The position numbers were made by a program, and so were the translations under genes. The notes under the pieces were generated by a model, which was given only the letters and a program-made list of their open reading frames with translations, searched no databases and was not told the origin of the DNA. Of a stretch of 64,000 bases of DNA, positions 26,089 through 35,668 are shown piece after piece; position 1 is the first letter of the stretch; each line of letters begins with the position of its first letter. Origin of the DNA: CAYUYV01 sp964522525 (GTDB taxonomy: Bacteria; Pseudomonadota; Alphaproteobacteria; JAJFIK01); NCBI GenBank assembly GCA_964522525.1, contig CAZFWG010000013.1:1-64000 (forward strand), read 5' to 3'.

Positions 26089-28890
26089 ATGCTGACACTT
26101 GGTGCGCTGAGTTTTACAACGCCCCTTGTCCTTCTTGGCCTCGCCGCCTTGCCGGTCCTGTGGTGGCTGCTCCGGGTCTCCCCGCCGGCGCCGCGCAAGA
26201 TCCGTTTCCCGGCCTTGCGCCTGCTGCTCGGCATCACCACGCGGGAGGAAACGCCGGCCCGCATGCCCTGGTGGCTGCTCCTGTTGCGCATGGCGCTGGT
26301 CACGCTTGTGCTCCTGGCCCTGGCGGGGCCCGTCTGGAACGCCGATCACGGCCGATCCCATGGCGGCCCCCTGGTTGTCGCCGTGGACACGGGCTGGGCG
26401 GCGGCGCCAGGCTGGGAGAGCCGGCGGCGCGTCCTCGACAATGTGCTGGGCGCGGCCGCGCGGGAGCGCCACGACATCGTGCTCATCCCGACGACGGCGC
26501 CCCATGCCTCGACGTTGACACCGGTCAGCGCGGAGGAAGCCCGCCGCGCCGCCGACCGCTTGGTGCCCAGACCTTTCGCACCCGACCGGGCCGGCTTGAT
26601 CGCCCCTCTCGAAGCCCTCAAGGAACAGTTCGAGGCCTCGGGCAGCGCCGCCCGCGCCCTTTGGCTGTCGGACGGCTTTGACTATGCCTCGGGCGAAGCG
26701 TTTGCCGCTGCCCTGGCCGCGATCGGTCCCCTGACGGTCATGGTGGAGCCGGAGGACGCACGCCCCCTCGCGCTCAATGGACCGGAGACCCAGGGCGATG
26801 AAATCACCATTCCCGTCATCCGGGCCGCCGACGGGGCCCGGCGGGCGCGCGCCGGTGACGTGACCTTGCTGAGCACCAATGGCCGCTTGCTGGCCACGGT
26901 CCCTTTCGGCCTGGAGAGTGACGCGACCGAGACCACGGCAAAGGTCTCCCTCCCCCTCAATATCCGCAATCGTGTCTCCCGCATCATGCTTGCCGACCCG
27001 GCCGTGGGTCCCTCCGCCGCCGGTGTGTTTCTGCTCGATGGCCGGTGGCGCCGCCGCCCCGTGGGCCTGATCTCGGGCGCCGGGGCGGAATCCACGAGAC
27101 CGCTGCTGTCGGATCTCTACTATCTGCGCCGGGCCCTTGCTCCTTATGCGGATTTAAGGGAAGGCCCCCTCGCCGATGTTCTCGCCAGCGGCCTTGCGGT
27201 TCTGATTCTGTCCGATGTGGGACAAATCGTCGGCGACGACCTCGACCGCGTCAGCAGTTGGGTCGATGAGGGCGGCGTCCTCGTCCGTTTTGCCGGCCCC
27301 AGGCTTGCCGGGCGCAGCGACGATCTGATTCCCGTGGCCTTGCGCCGGGGCGGCCGCGCCCTCGGCGGCACCTTGTCCTGGGACACACCGCAAAAGCTCG
27401 CGCCCTTTCCGCCGTCAAGCCCTTTTGCCGGTCTGGCCTTGCGCGATGAGATCATTGTCGAACGTCAGGTCCTGGCGGAACCCTCGCCCGATCTCGACGC
27501 CCGCACCTGGGCCCGCCTCGCCGACGGCACGCCCCTCGTGACGGCTGACCGACGGGGCCGGGGCTGGATCGTGCTCGTCCATGTCACGGCCAATCAGGAC
27601 TGGTCCAATCTGCCCCTGTCGGGCCTGTATGTGGATATGCTCCGCCGTCTGCTCGATCTGTCCTCCGGTGTTTCGGGGGGCGTGGCCGCCGGATCCGGCA
27701 CGGCCGCGCGCCCGCCCGTCCGTCTGCTCGACGGCTCGGGGTCCCTCGTTCTGCCCACGCCCGAGGCCCTTCCGCTCGATCCTGCGCAGCTGAAAGAGCC
27801 CCCTGACTATCGCAACCCGCCCGGTCTCTATGGTCAGGACGGGGCGGAACTGGCCTACAATCTGGCCCCTGCCCCCGGATCCTTCCGGGTCCTGCCGGCA
27901 CTCGGGCGCAACACCCGGATCAGTGGCTATGATACGACGGCCACGGCGGATCTGCGGGCGTCCTTGTTCCTCGTCATTCTGCTCATGCTCCTGGCCGATC
28001 TCGGACTCACGGTGGGCCTGACCGGTGAGGCGGCAAGGCTCAAACGGTTGGTGGGCGGAGCGGCGACCGCGCTTACGCTTTTGTGTCTCCTGCCAGATCA
28101 GGCCCAAGCCCAGGAAGCCGAGGATGCCAAGGCGACAGCCCTGACCCGCACCACCCATCTCGCCTATGTGGTCACCGGCGACGGTCCCTCTGATGCCATC
28201 GCCCGCCAGGGCCTCGCCGCGTTGAGCCAGGTCCTCGCCGCCCGTACAGCCTTCGAGCCGGGCCAACCCGTGGGCGTTGATCCGGCGACGGATCCTCTCG
28301 TGTTCTATCCCTTGATCTATTGGCGGATCACGGACCACCCGCAGCCGATCGGTCCCGAGGCTCTGCAGGCCGTGGATGTCTTCATGAAGAATGGCGGCAC
28401 CGTCCTTTTCGACACGGCGGATCACGGGGACGGCGTGCGCGGCCTCGACGCGGCGGGCCTCGACACAGCCCGAGGCCGGCTGCGCGAGATCCTGGACGCA
28501 CTCGACCTGCCGCCCCTTTCCAGCGTTCCGCCGGGCCATGTGTTGCGGCGGTCCTTTTATCTGTTGCCGGAATTTCCGGGCCGCTTCGCCGGGGGCCAGA
28601 TCTGGGTCCAGGCGCTGTCGACCAATGCCGTGGACGCCACCACGCCCCTCGCAGGAGCGCCGACCCGCCATGACGGGGTCACGCCGGTGATCATTGGGTC
28701 GAATGATTGGGCCGGCGCCTGGGCGCGGGACCGCACCGGCAATCCGATCGCCGCGACGGTTCCGGGCGGCGAACGGCAACGGGAGATGGCCTATCGCTTC
28801 GGCATCAATCTCGTGATGTACACGCTGAGCGGCAACTACAAGGCTGATCAGGTCCATCTGCCCGCGATCCTGGAGCGCTTGAGCCAATGA
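26089..28890 (+). CDS. BatA N-terminal / DUF4159 membrane protein
   Basis: This 933-aa membrane protein begins with an aerotolerance-regulator (BatA) N-terminal domain: two helices about residues 10-28 and 58-80. A periplasm-facing or cytosolic region follows with a degenerate vWA fold (VVAVDTGWAA, LWLSDGFDYASG). Two further helices lie around residues 622-640 and 650-668. A C-terminal DUF4159 domain runs from about 684 to the end (LVFYPLIYWRIT, FMKNGGTVLFDTADHGDG). It is the central scaffold of the MoxR-DUF58 operon. The start ATG at 26089 has AAGGGGA upstream at a loose spacing. The stop overlaps the next ATG by 4 nt. The molecular function is unknown. Confidence 0.88.
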   Translation: MLTLGALSFTTPLVLLGLAALPVLWWLLRVSPPAPRKIRFPALRLLLGITTREETPARMPWWLLLLRMALVTLVLLALAGPVWNADHGRSHGGPLVVAVDTGWAAAPGWESRRRVLDNVLGAAARERHDIVLIPTTAPHASTLTPVSAEEARRAADRLVPRPFAPDRAGLIAPLEALKEQFEASGSAARALWLSDGFDYASGEAFAAALAAIGPLTVMVEPEDARPLALNGPETQGDEITIPVIRAADGARRARAGDVTLLSTNGRLLATVPFGLESDATETTAKVSLPLNIRNRVSRIMLADPAVGPSAAGVFLLDGRWRRRPVGLISGAGAESTRPLLSDLYYLRRALAPYADLREGPLADVLASGLAVLILSDVGQIVGDDLDRVSSWVDEGGVLVRFAGPRLAGRSDDLIPVALRRGGRALGGTLSWDTPQKLAPFPPSSPFAGLALRDEIIVERQVLAEPSPDLDARTWARLADGTPLVTADRRGRGWIVLVHVTANQDWSNLPLSGLYVDMLRRLLDLSSGVSGGVAAGSGTAARPPVRLLDGSGSLVLPTPEALPLDPAQLKEPPDYRNPPGLYGQDGAELAYNLAPAPGSFRVLPALGRNTRISGYDTTATADLRASLFLVILLMLLADLGLTVGLTGEAARLKRLVGGAATALTLLCLLPDQAQAQEAEDAKATALTRTTHLAYVVTGDGPSDAIARQGLAALSQVLAARTAFEPGQPVGVDPATDPLVFYPLIYWRITDHPQPIGPEALQAVDVFMKNGGTVLFDTADHGDGVRGLDAAGLDTARGRLREILDALDLPPLSSVPPGHVLRRSFYLLPEFPGRFAGGQIWVQALSTNAVDATTPLAGAPTRHDGVTPVIIGSNDWAGAWARDRTGNPIAATVPGGERQREMAYRFGINLVMYTLSGNYKADQVHLPAILERLSQ

Positions 28891-31010
28891 CCTGGGATCT
28901 CCAATTCGCCCCTCTCCTGCCGGAAGTCCTGGTCTGGTCAATCGCCGGTCTGGCGGTTCTGCTCCTTGCGGCGGGTCTCTTTCTCCGGGTCCGGGGCCTG
29001 TGGCTGCGCATGCCCTTTGTCCTGCTTTTGGTCCTGGTCCTGCTCAATCCCATTCTGCGCCAGGAGGATCGCGAGCCCATTCCCGACGTGGTAACGGTCG
29101 TGGTTGATGAAAGCCGCAGCCAGACGATCGGTGAACGCCAGGATGTCACGGACATGGCGCTTGAGGCGCTTGAAGGCCGGCTGGCACGGGATGGCGGTCT
29201 TGAGGTCCGCGTGACGCGGGGCGGCGCCCGCGCCGAGGACAGCACCGACCTCTTTGCCGCCCTGAAGGCCACAAGTGCGGATATCCCGCCCGACCGGCTG
29301 GCCGGCGCCATTCTGATCACGGACGGGCAGATCCACGACGTGCCGGAGGACGGACGGATCCCCGGTTTCGATGCCCCCGTCCACGCCCTGATCACGGGCC
29401 GCCAGGATGAGCGCGACCGCAAACTGACCGTCGTCAACGCCCCCGCCTTCGGCATTGTCGGCGATACGGTGACGATCCGGTTTCGGATCGAGGATCTGGG
29501 ACCGGAAAGCGAGAGCAAGACCCCACGAGCACGCCAGGCCCGCGGTCAGGCTGGCGCAGGCCAGGCAGATGTCACCGTGCGCCTTGACGGCACGACCCTC
29601 CTCACCCAGCCTGTCCCCTTGAACGAAGCTATCGAATTCGCCGTGCCCATCGATCATTCGGGGGCGAATGTCCTTGAACTCGAAGTGACTCCGGCGGACG
29701 AGGAACTCACGCTCCTGAACAACCGCGTCGCCCTGTCGATCAATGGCGTGCGCGACCGGTTGAAGGTGCTGCTCGTGTCGGGTGAGCCCCATGCCGGTCA
29801 GCGGACCTGGCGCAATCTCCTGAAATCGGACCCCGCCGTCGATCTCATTCACTTCACCATTTTGCGTCCACCGGACAAGCAGGACTTCACCCGGCCCGAC
29901 GAACTGGCCCTGATCGAATTCCCCACGGACGAACTCTTCGACAAGAAGCTCCACGAGTTCGATCTCGTGATCTTCGACCGCTTCAAGAGACGTGGTGTTT
30001 TGCATCCGGCCTATCTGGGCAATGTGGCACGCTACGTTGAGCGGGGTGGTGCCCTGCTCACGGCGGCGGGTCCGGCCTATGCCACCGTCAACAGCGTCCA
30101 CCGCACACCGCTCGCGGCCGTGCTGCCCGCAACGCCGACCGGGCGGGTGATCGAGCGCGGCTTTCGCCCCCGGGTGACGGGTCAGGGACGCCGCCATCCG
30201 GTGACCGCCGATCTGCCCGGCTCAGGAGACGGAGCGGATGTGGACCCGACCTGGGGGCGCTGGTTCCGGGTGATAGAGGCCGCCCCCGACCGGGGTACGG
30301 TGACCATGACGGGTCCGGATGACCGGCCCGTGCTTGTGCTTGATCGAACGGGGGAAGGCCGCGTCGCCCAGTTCCTGTCGGACCATGCCTGGCTCTGGGC
30401 GAGGGGTTTCGAATCGGGGGGACCGCAACAGGAGCTGCTGCGCCGGTTGGCCCATTGGCTGATGAGGGAACCCGAGCTCGAGGAAGAAGTGCTCTCGGCC
30501 CGGAGCATGGGAGAGAAACTCGAAATCCGCCGTCGGACCATGGCCGATGCGGTGCCACCCGTGACCGTGACGAGCCCGTCCGGGACACAAACCACCTTGA
30601 CCCTGGAGGAGATCAAGCCCGGGGAGTGGCGCCAGACCATGGACACGGATGAAATCGGTCTGTTCCGTCTGGAAAGCGACGGGCTGTCGGCTGTGGTCGC
30701 CGTTGGCCCGCTGAACAGCCAGGAGTTTTCCGACGTGCGGGCGAGCGCGGAACCTCTCGCGCCCGTTGCGCAGGCAAGCGGCGGCGGCCGGTACTGGATC
30801 GCGCGCCAGGGTCCGGACTCCTTGAGGCTCCCCGCCTTGCGTCGGGTCCGCCGGGGCCGGGACATGGCCGGTCCCCGCTGGCTCGGGCTTGTCGACAATC
30901 AACGCTTCGAGGTCAAGGCGAGCCGGGAAGTCACCCTGGTTCCCCCCCTGCTTCTGGCCATTCTCCTTGCGGGTACCCTGATCATCGGCTGGCGTCTCGA
31001 AGCCCGTTAA
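28887..31010 (+). CDS. Membrane protein with class I glutamine amidotransferase-like fold, MoxR operon
   Basis: The 707-aa protein has two N-terminal helices (VWSIAGLAVLLLAAGLFLRV and PFVLLLVLVLLNPIL) and one C-terminal helix (PPLLLAILLAGTLIIGW), so most of the chain lies on one side of the membrane. A degenerate vWA-like stretch (VVTVVVDESRSQTI, GAILITDGQIHDV) is followed by a CARF-/Ig-like region. A GATase1-like Rossmann segment comes next (VLLVSGEPHAGQR, FDLVIFDRFKR, VERGGALLTAAGP) without the amidotransferase Cys. It is translationally coupled to the DUF4159 gene through an ATGA overlap. It is the last gene of the operon; its function is unknown. Confidence 0.85.
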   Translation: MTWDLQFAPLLPEVLVWSIAGLAVLLLAAGLFLRVRGLWLRMPFVLLLVLVLLNPILRQEDREPIPDVVTVVVDESRSQTIGERQDVTDMALEALEGRLARDGGLEVRVTRGGARAEDSTDLFAALKATSADIPPDRLAGAILITDGQIHDVPEDGRIPGFDAPVHALITGRQDERDRKLTVVNAPAFGIVGDTVTIRFRIEDLGPESESKTPRARQARGQAGAGQADVTVRLDGTTLLTQPVPLNEAIEFAVPIDHSGANVLELEVTPADEELTLLNNRVALSINGVRDRLKVLLVSGEPHAGQRTWRNLLKSDPAVDLIHFTILRPPDKQDFTRPDELALIEFPTDELFDKKLHEFDLVIFDRFKRRGVLHPAYLGNVARYVERGGALLTAAGPAYATVNSVHRTPLAAVLPATPTGRVIERGFRPRVTGQGRRHPVTADLPGSGDGADVDPTWGRWFRVIEAAPDRGTVTMTGPDDRPVLVLDRTGEGRVAQFLSDHAWLWARGFESGGPQQELLRRLAHWLMREPELEEEVLSARSMGEKLEIRRRTMADAVPPVTVTSPSGTQTTLTLEEIKPGEWRQTMDTDEIGLFRLESDGLSAVVAVGPLNSQEFSDVRASAEPLAPVAQASGGGRYWIARQGPDSLRLPALRRVRRGRDMAGPRWLGLVDNQRFEVKASREVTLVPPLLLAILLAGTLIIGWRLEAR

Positions 31011-31141
31011 CCCTAACGGCAGAAGCATCCGCCGCCACCATTGGCTCCCGCGTCAGAACACGCTATACTCTCATCGAGAGGCTGGCGCCATTCATGCGCG
31101 CATAGCCCGGGGCAACATAAAATAGGGACACCGCGGGACCG

Positions 31142-33151
31142 ATGGGCTGTTTCAGGACAACTTTCCTTGTATTGACATTTCTTGTTTCCACATTTGGCGC
31201 CGGTCAGGCGAGCGATCAGCTTCCCGTTGAAGCCTTCGGCAATCTGCCCCTCGTGACGAACGCTCAGCTTTCACCGGACGGAAGCCATGTGGCGATCGTG
31301 CGCACCTACAAGGATCGCAATGTTGCGCTCATAACGCCCCTCGGCGGTGGAAACCCGGCGGCTTTCCAGCAGGAAAATGCCCGGATCCGGAACATCTTCT
31401 GGATCACCAATGAACGGGCGCTGATCGCCATGGACTCCAATGCCTTTGTTCGTCAGTACCGTGATACCGTTCAGCTCTCCCGGCTCGTCTCCGTGAGCAC
31501 GGATGGCAAGGACATCGACATGCTGATGCGCACGATCAAGGGCATGGGCAACCGGCAACGCCAGGGGAGTAATCTCGCCAGCAGCACCGGCGGTGTCGTG
31601 CCCCAGCATCAGGAGTTGATGTCGCGCAATCTCTATAAGGGCAAGGAGGCCCTCGTCGAGGCGTGGACCGGCGACACCTCCCATGTGTTTCGAGTCTCTC
31701 TCAGAAACGGCGCCGCCCAACTGATGAAACGGGGCGTTGGCTATAAGAGCGACACTCCTCTGGACAATCGCACCTACACAAAATCCTGGATGGTGAGTCC
31801 GGATCACAACGCATGGCTGCGCTGGAACCAGAACAATCGAAAAGACGCTCTGCAAATCGTTGAAGTGCAGATCGATGGCGGCAAATGGCAGCAAATCGAT
31901 TCCTATGGCATTGGCAAAAACCCGACCTATGGGATCCTTGGGTTTGGCGCCGATCCGTATGTCCTCTATGTGACCGCCAATCGCGAGGATGGGCCCAGCG
32001 CCCTTTTTGAATATGATCTGAAGGCCAACAAACTTGGCAAAATGGTCTATGGTCATCCCGACCATGGCACCCAAAGTGCCATCATCGACGATCGCACGGG
32101 CAAGGTGCTGGCTGCCCTTTACCAAGACGACCAGCGACGCCAGCATGTCATCGATCCGGACCGCGCCAAGCTTCAGGCCCTGATCGACCGCACCTTCGAC
32201 AGAACATCCGTCAATCGCATTATTTCGTCGACGGATGATAGGGAAACCCATGTGGTTGTCACCAGCGGCCCGAGCACGCCGGAGACATTCTACATTGTCA
32301 ATCCATCGAAGATGCAGGCCAACGTGCTTGGCGAAGCCTATCCGGATCTGGCGAATGTGCCGCTTGGAAAGGTCACGGCGCTGACCTATGAGGCACGGGA
32401 CGGATTGCCCATCCGGGCCTATTTGACCACGCCTCCGGGTACCAACGCCGAAAATCTGCCGACGGTCATTCTGCCCCATGGCGGACCCCATTCCCGGGAC
32501 CTCATGGAATTCGACTATCTCGCGCAGTTCCTTGCCAATCGTGGCTATGCCGTGTTGCAGCCGAATTTCCGGGGCTCCACCGGCTATGGTGCCAAATTCC
32601 TCGAAGCGGGTTATGGCGAATGGGGCGGCAAGATGCAGGACGACGTCACCGATGGCGCCCGCCATTTGATTGATCAGGGCATCGCCGATCCGGAACGGAT
32701 GTGCATCATGGGTTGGTCCTATGGCGGGTATGCGGCCCTCATGGGCGGCGTCAAGACCCCCGATCTCTACCGCTGCATCATTTCGATCAACGGCGTGTCC
32801 GATCTCATTGATCTCTTGTCGGAGGAAAACAACTCGACCTCGAAACAGTTCTGGGCGCAATCCATCGGCAGCAGAGGTCGCAACCGGGACAAATTGAGAG
32901 CCACGTCTCCGGCGCGCAATGCCGAACAATTCCAGGCTCCTGTTCTCATCGTCCATGGCCGTGACGACAAGGTCGTTGAATACAGCCAAGGCCGGAAGAT
33001 GGAACGGGTTTTGAAGAAAGCGGGCAAGCCTGTGCAGCTCATCACCCTCGACGGGGAGGACCATGGGCTTACCAGCAGTGATTCCCGTATCGCCGCCTTG
33101 AAAGCGGTCGATGTGTTCCTCAAGGAACATCTGGACCCTGGTGGCCACTAA
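31142..33151 (+). CDS. Secreted prolyl oligopeptidase family (S9) peptidase
   Basis: The 669-aa S9 peptidase has a signal peptide (TTFLVLTFLVSTFGAGQAS), an N-terminal beta-propeller region (about residues 45-400, starting with TNAQLSPDGSHVAIV) and a C-terminal alpha/beta hydrolase domain. The catalytic triad is Ser526 in GWSYGGYAAL, Asp608 in VHGRDDKV and His641 in GEDHGL. The oxyanion segment is PTVILPHGGPHSRD. The family cleaves small peptides or N-acyl amino acids; this one should act in the periplasm. ATG at 31142 is preceded by a purine-rich tract. It is monocistronic, with a 12-bp hairpin directly downstream. Confidence 0.93.
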   Translation: MGCFRTTFLVLTFLVSTFGAGQASDQLPVEAFGNLPLVTNAQLSPDGSHVAIVRTYKDRNVALITPLGGGNPAAFQQENARIRNIFWITNERALIAMDSNAFVRQYRDTVQLSRLVSVSTDGKDIDMLMRTIKGMGNRQRQGSNLASSTGGVVPQHQELMSRNLYKGKEALVEAWTGDTSHVFRVSLRNGAAQLMKRGVGYKSDTPLDNRTYTKSWMVSPDHNAWLRWNQNNRKDALQIVEVQIDGGKWQQIDSYGIGKNPTYGILGFGADPYVLYVTANREDGPSALFEYDLKANKLGKMVYGHPDHGTQSAIIDDRTGKVLAALYQDDQRRQHVIDPDRAKLQALIDRTFDRTSVNRIISSTDDRETHVVVTSGPSTPETFYIVNPSKMQANVLGEAYPDLANVPLGKVTALTYEARDGLPIRAYLTTPPGTNAENLPTVILPHGGPHSRDLMEFDYLAQFLANRGYAVLQPNFRGSTGYGAKFLEAGYGEWGGKMQDDVTDGARHLIDQGIADPERMCIMGWSYGGYAALMGGVKTPDLYRCIISINGVSDLIDLLSEENNSTSKQFWAQSIGSRGRNRDKLRATSPARNAEQFQAPVLIVHGRDDKVVEYSQGRKMERVLKKAGKPVQLITLDGEDHGLTSSDSRIAALKAVDVFLKEHLDPGGH

Positions 33152-33159
33152 TCCCGCGC

Positions 33160-33187
33160 AACGCTGATCCGCCCCCGGATCAGCGTT
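33160..33187 (+). terminator. Hairpin after the S9 peptidase gene
   Basis: A perfect 12-bp inverted repeat (AACGCTGATCCG / CGGATCAGCGTT) with a 4-C loop starts 8 bp after the stop codon. No long T tract follows (tcgttcc), so it may act as a weak terminator or as 3' mRNA protection. Confidence 0.55.
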
Positions 33188-33216
33188 TCGTTCCGCCCCT
33201 TCAGAGAACGCACCAT

Positions 33217-33316
33217 NNNNNNNNNNNNNNNNNNNNNNNNNNNNNNNNNNNNNNNNNNNNNNNNNNNNNNNNNNNNNNNNNNNNNNNNNNNNNNNNNNNN
33301 NNNNNNNNNNNNNNNN
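33217..33316. other. Assembly gap of exactly 100 N
   Basis: A run of 100 undetermined bases marks a scaffold join; 100 is a conventional filler and the true length is unknown. It truncates the minus-strand GNAT gene on its right side. Confidence 0.98.
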
Positions 33317-33431
33317 AGCCCTCGCGCAGCAGATAGCCGGACCGGGCGTGGCGGCCGGGTCCAAATGTCGTTTCCAGAAGATGTTCGATGGCTCCGGTGT
33401 CACCGGTGGCTTCAATCCGTATCGCGACCAT
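33317..33431 (-). CDS. GNAT family N-acetyltransferase, N-terminal fragment
   Basis: About 38 residues are visible before the gap. MVAIRIEATGD continues through an IEHLLETTFGPGRHARSG stretch to YLLREG. This resembles the beta1-alpha1-beta2 start of YhbS-like GNAT acetyltransferases, where an FGPGR-x-K/R-s-x-x-LR pattern is common. The remainder lies in or beyond the N gap. A complete GNAT domain needs about 150 residues, so the true gap must be longer than 100 bp or the gene must be broken. No clear ribosome-binding site precedes the ATG at 33431. The substrate cannot be stated. Confidence 0.6.
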
Positions 33432-33834
33432 GGCGCTGCTCGAGCTTTCGTAATGAACGGGGACATGAAAAAAGGGCCCGGCTGGGGCCCTGTCCCGCAT
33501 TCATCCGCCCGTGCATGGCACGCGCCAGAAATTCAGCGACGACGGTGGCCCACTCCGCCGGGACGGCGGCGGCGAGGACGGCACGGTCGTCGGGACCGGT
33601 CATATATCGCCAAAGGGGCCATGATTTCTCATTCCAGATGATGCGTACGAAGCGCGTCGACACACGTCACGTGCCGGGCCCAATGCCCAGCCAGACGACT
33701 ATGGGTCAAACGACCATCCGGGCCAAGCCCTTTTTGCATCCGCCCTCGACGCCCTGCGGATTGGCGCGCGCCGCGCAATCGTTTCATAATCGGCTTCAAC
33801 TACGTCAAAGCGACCGATCCAAAGGAGGCACGTC
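33432..33834. other. Unassigned 403-bp region between GNAT fragment and SDR
   Basis: No gene here is convincing. An 83-codon minus-strand frame (33412-33663, GTG start) runs into the GNAT start in another frame. It contains the plausible segment AVPAEWATVVAEFLARAMHG but has no ribosome-binding site. The SDR promoter should lie in the right part; AAAGGAGG before 33835 is its ribosome-binding site. Confidence 0.35.
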
Positions 33835-34755
33835 ATGGCTGGTGTATTGCAGGATAAGATCGTTCTGGTCACGGGAGCGGGCCGCGGCATCGGTCGGGAA
33901 TGCGCCCTCTTTGCCGCCCGGGAAGGGGCGCGGGTCGTGGTCAATGATCTGGGCGGAGCCGTGGCCGGCGGCGATGCAGGCGATGCGGGTCCGGCGGGAG
34001 AAGTCGCCAATGAGATCCGGGCACTCGGCGGTGAGGCCGTCGCCAATTCGGACAGTGTGTCCGACCCCCAAGGCGCCCGGCATATGGTGACCCAGGCGCT
34101 CGACACTTTCGGCGGTCTCCATGCGGTGATCAGCCCGGCCGGCATCCTGCGCGACGGCATGTTCCACAAAATGCCCGACGAGGATTGGGAAGCCGTCATC
34201 AATGTCCATCTCCATGGCAGCTACAACATGGCCAAGGCGGCCATCGCCCATTTCCGGAACCAGGAGGAAGGCAATTTCGTTCTGTTCACCTCCACATCCG
34301 GCCTGATCGGCAATATCGGTCAGGCGAACTATGCCGCCGCCAAGATGGGCATTGTGGGCTTGAGCCGGATCCTGGCCATGGAAGGCGCGATCAAGAATGT
34401 GCGCTCCAATGTCATCGCGCCGTTTGCCTGGACCCGGATGATCGCCACCATCCCCATCAAGGACGAGGCCTCCGCCCAGCGCGTGGAGCGCATGAAGAAC
34501 GCCATGCGGGCCGATCAGGTGGCCCAGACGGCCGTGGCTCTGGCCTCGGCTCAGGCCCATGATGTCAGCGGACAGATCTTTGCTGTGCGCGGCAATGAGG
34601 TGATCCTGTTCTCCCAGCCACGGCCCGTGCGCTCCATGGCCCGCAGCGAGGGCTGGACGCCGGCGACCCTCCTCTCCCACGCCTTTCCGGCCATGGCCGG
34701 CGACATGACGGATCTGGGCGCCACGACCTCGGTCTTTCCCTACGAGCCGGTGTAA
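33835..34755 (+). CDS. Short-chain dehydrogenase/reductase, MFE-2-like
   Basis: The 306-aa SDR carries the NAD(P)-binding TGAGRGIG at residues 13-20, NAG replaced by SPAG, active-site Ser153/155 and the Tyr166-x3-Lys170 pair in YAAAK. The insert VVNDLGGAVAGGDAGDAGPA is characteristic of the (R)-hydroxyacyl-CoA dehydrogenase part of peroxisomal multifunctional enzyme type 2, so a 3-hydroxyacyl-CoA substrate is a reasonable inference. It is longer than classical SDRs (250 aa) because of a C-terminal extension (QPRPVRSMARSEGWTPATLL), also seen in that subfamily. ATG at 33835 follows AAAGGAGG. No beta-oxidation genes are adjacent. Confidence 0.9.
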   Translation: MAGVLQDKIVLVTGAGRGIGRECALFAAREGARVVVNDLGGAVAGGDAGDAGPAGEVANEIRALGGEAVANSDSVSDPQGARHMVTQALDTFGGLHAVISPAGILRDGMFHKMPDEDWEAVINVHLHGSYNMAKAAIAHFRNQEEGNFVLFTSTSGLIGNIGQANYAAAKMGIVGLSRILAMEGAIKNVRSNVIAPFAWTRMIATIPIKDEASAQRVERMKNAMRADQVAQTAVALASAQAHDVSGQIFAVRGNEVILFSQPRPVRSMARSEGWTPATLLSHAFPAMAGDMTDLGATTSVFPYEPV

Positions 34756-34889
34756 CGCACCGCTTGTTCACGGCAGGGAAACAGTCTTTTGCCGGAAAGG
34801 GGGATGATGCCGGCCGGCACGCGGGCCATATTTGCTTCCAGGTGATGGGGGATCGGGTGGATCCCCCGTGGAAGCAAAGGAGACAGGCC

Positions 34890-35591
34890 ATGATCGACAT
34901 GCGTCCCTTCACGAGCCTGGGCCGGGTGGATGCGGGCTGGCTCACCGCCCGCCACCATTTCAGCTTCGGGCATTATTTCGATCCGGATCGCCTCCATTGG
35001 GGCGCGCTGCGTGTGTGGAACGACGACCGGATCGAGCCCCATACGGGCTTTGGACGCCATCCCCACCGGGACATGGAAATCATCACCTATGTGCGCAACG
35101 GCGCCATCAGCCACCGGGACAGCCTGGGTAATGCGGGCCGCACCGTGGCCGGTGACATCCAGGTGATGTCGGCGGGCAGCGGCATCGAGCATGAGGAGAT
35201 GAACCACGAGGATGACGTGACGGAGTTGTTCCAGATCTGGCTCCTGCCCCGGGAAAACGGCGGCGCGCCCCGTTGGGAGACGGCCCAATTCCCCAAAAGC
35301 GAACGGGCGGGCCGTCTGATCACCCTCGCCTCCGGCCGGGAAGACCGGTCCCAGGATGTGCCCCTCATCCGTCAGGATGCGGCTCTTCTGGGCGCCACGC
35401 TCACGGCGGGCCAGTCGGTGGTTCATGCGCTCGAGCCCGGGCGTCACGCCTATCTCGTCCCGGCGGAAGGCCGGATCACGGTCAACGGTCATGAGGCAAG
35501 GCCTCGGGACGGCATTGCCGTGCGGGATGAAGACCGGATCGAGATCCGGGCGACGACCGACAGCGAGATCGTCCTTGTGGATACGATCTAG
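34890..35591 (+). CDS. Pirin family protein
   Basis: The 233-aa bicupin has the pirin metal site. His57 and His59 are in GRHPHRDMEIITY, and His101 and Glu103 are in SGIEHEEMN, at the same positions as in human pirin. Bacterial pirins such as YhhW have quercetin dioxygenase activity in vitro; the physiological role is uncertain. The protein is cytoplasmic with no signal peptide. ATG at 34890 follows AAAGGAGA at the ideal distance; longer in-frame starts lack the pirin N terminus. A GC-rich hairpin follows the gene. Confidence 0.93.
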   Translation: MIDMRPFTSLGRVDAGWLTARHHFSFGHYFDPDRLHWGALRVWNDDRIEPHTGFGRHPHRDMEIITYVRNGAISHRDSLGNAGRTVAGDIQVMSAGSGIEHEEMNHEDDVTELFQIWLLPRENGGAPRWETAQFPKSERAGRLITLASGREDRSQDVPLIRQDAALLGATLTAGQSVVHALEPGRHAYLVPAEGRITVNGHEARPRDGIAVRDEDRIEIRATTDSEIVLVDTI

Positions 35592-35610
35592 ACACTGCTG
35601 AACCTTCAGC

Positions 35611-35637
35611 GGCGGGGTGGACAGGTGTCCCCCCGCC
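35611..35637 (+). terminator. GC-rich hairpin after the pirin gene
   Basis: GGCGGGG-T-GGAC pairs with GTCC-CCCCGCC (one bulged T, AGGT loop). It is followed by ctcctttc, a weak pyrimidine tract. It lies 20 bp after the pirin stop and before the next gene, so it is probably a weak terminator. Confidence 0.5.
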
Positions 35638-35668
35638 CTCCTTTCACACGGCCAATCGGGAGAACATC

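Noticed and set aside
33412..33663. 83-codon minus-strand frame before the GNAT fragment
   Set aside because: GTG start without a ribosome-binding site; it runs into the GNAT start in another frame. It may be real but cannot be supported.
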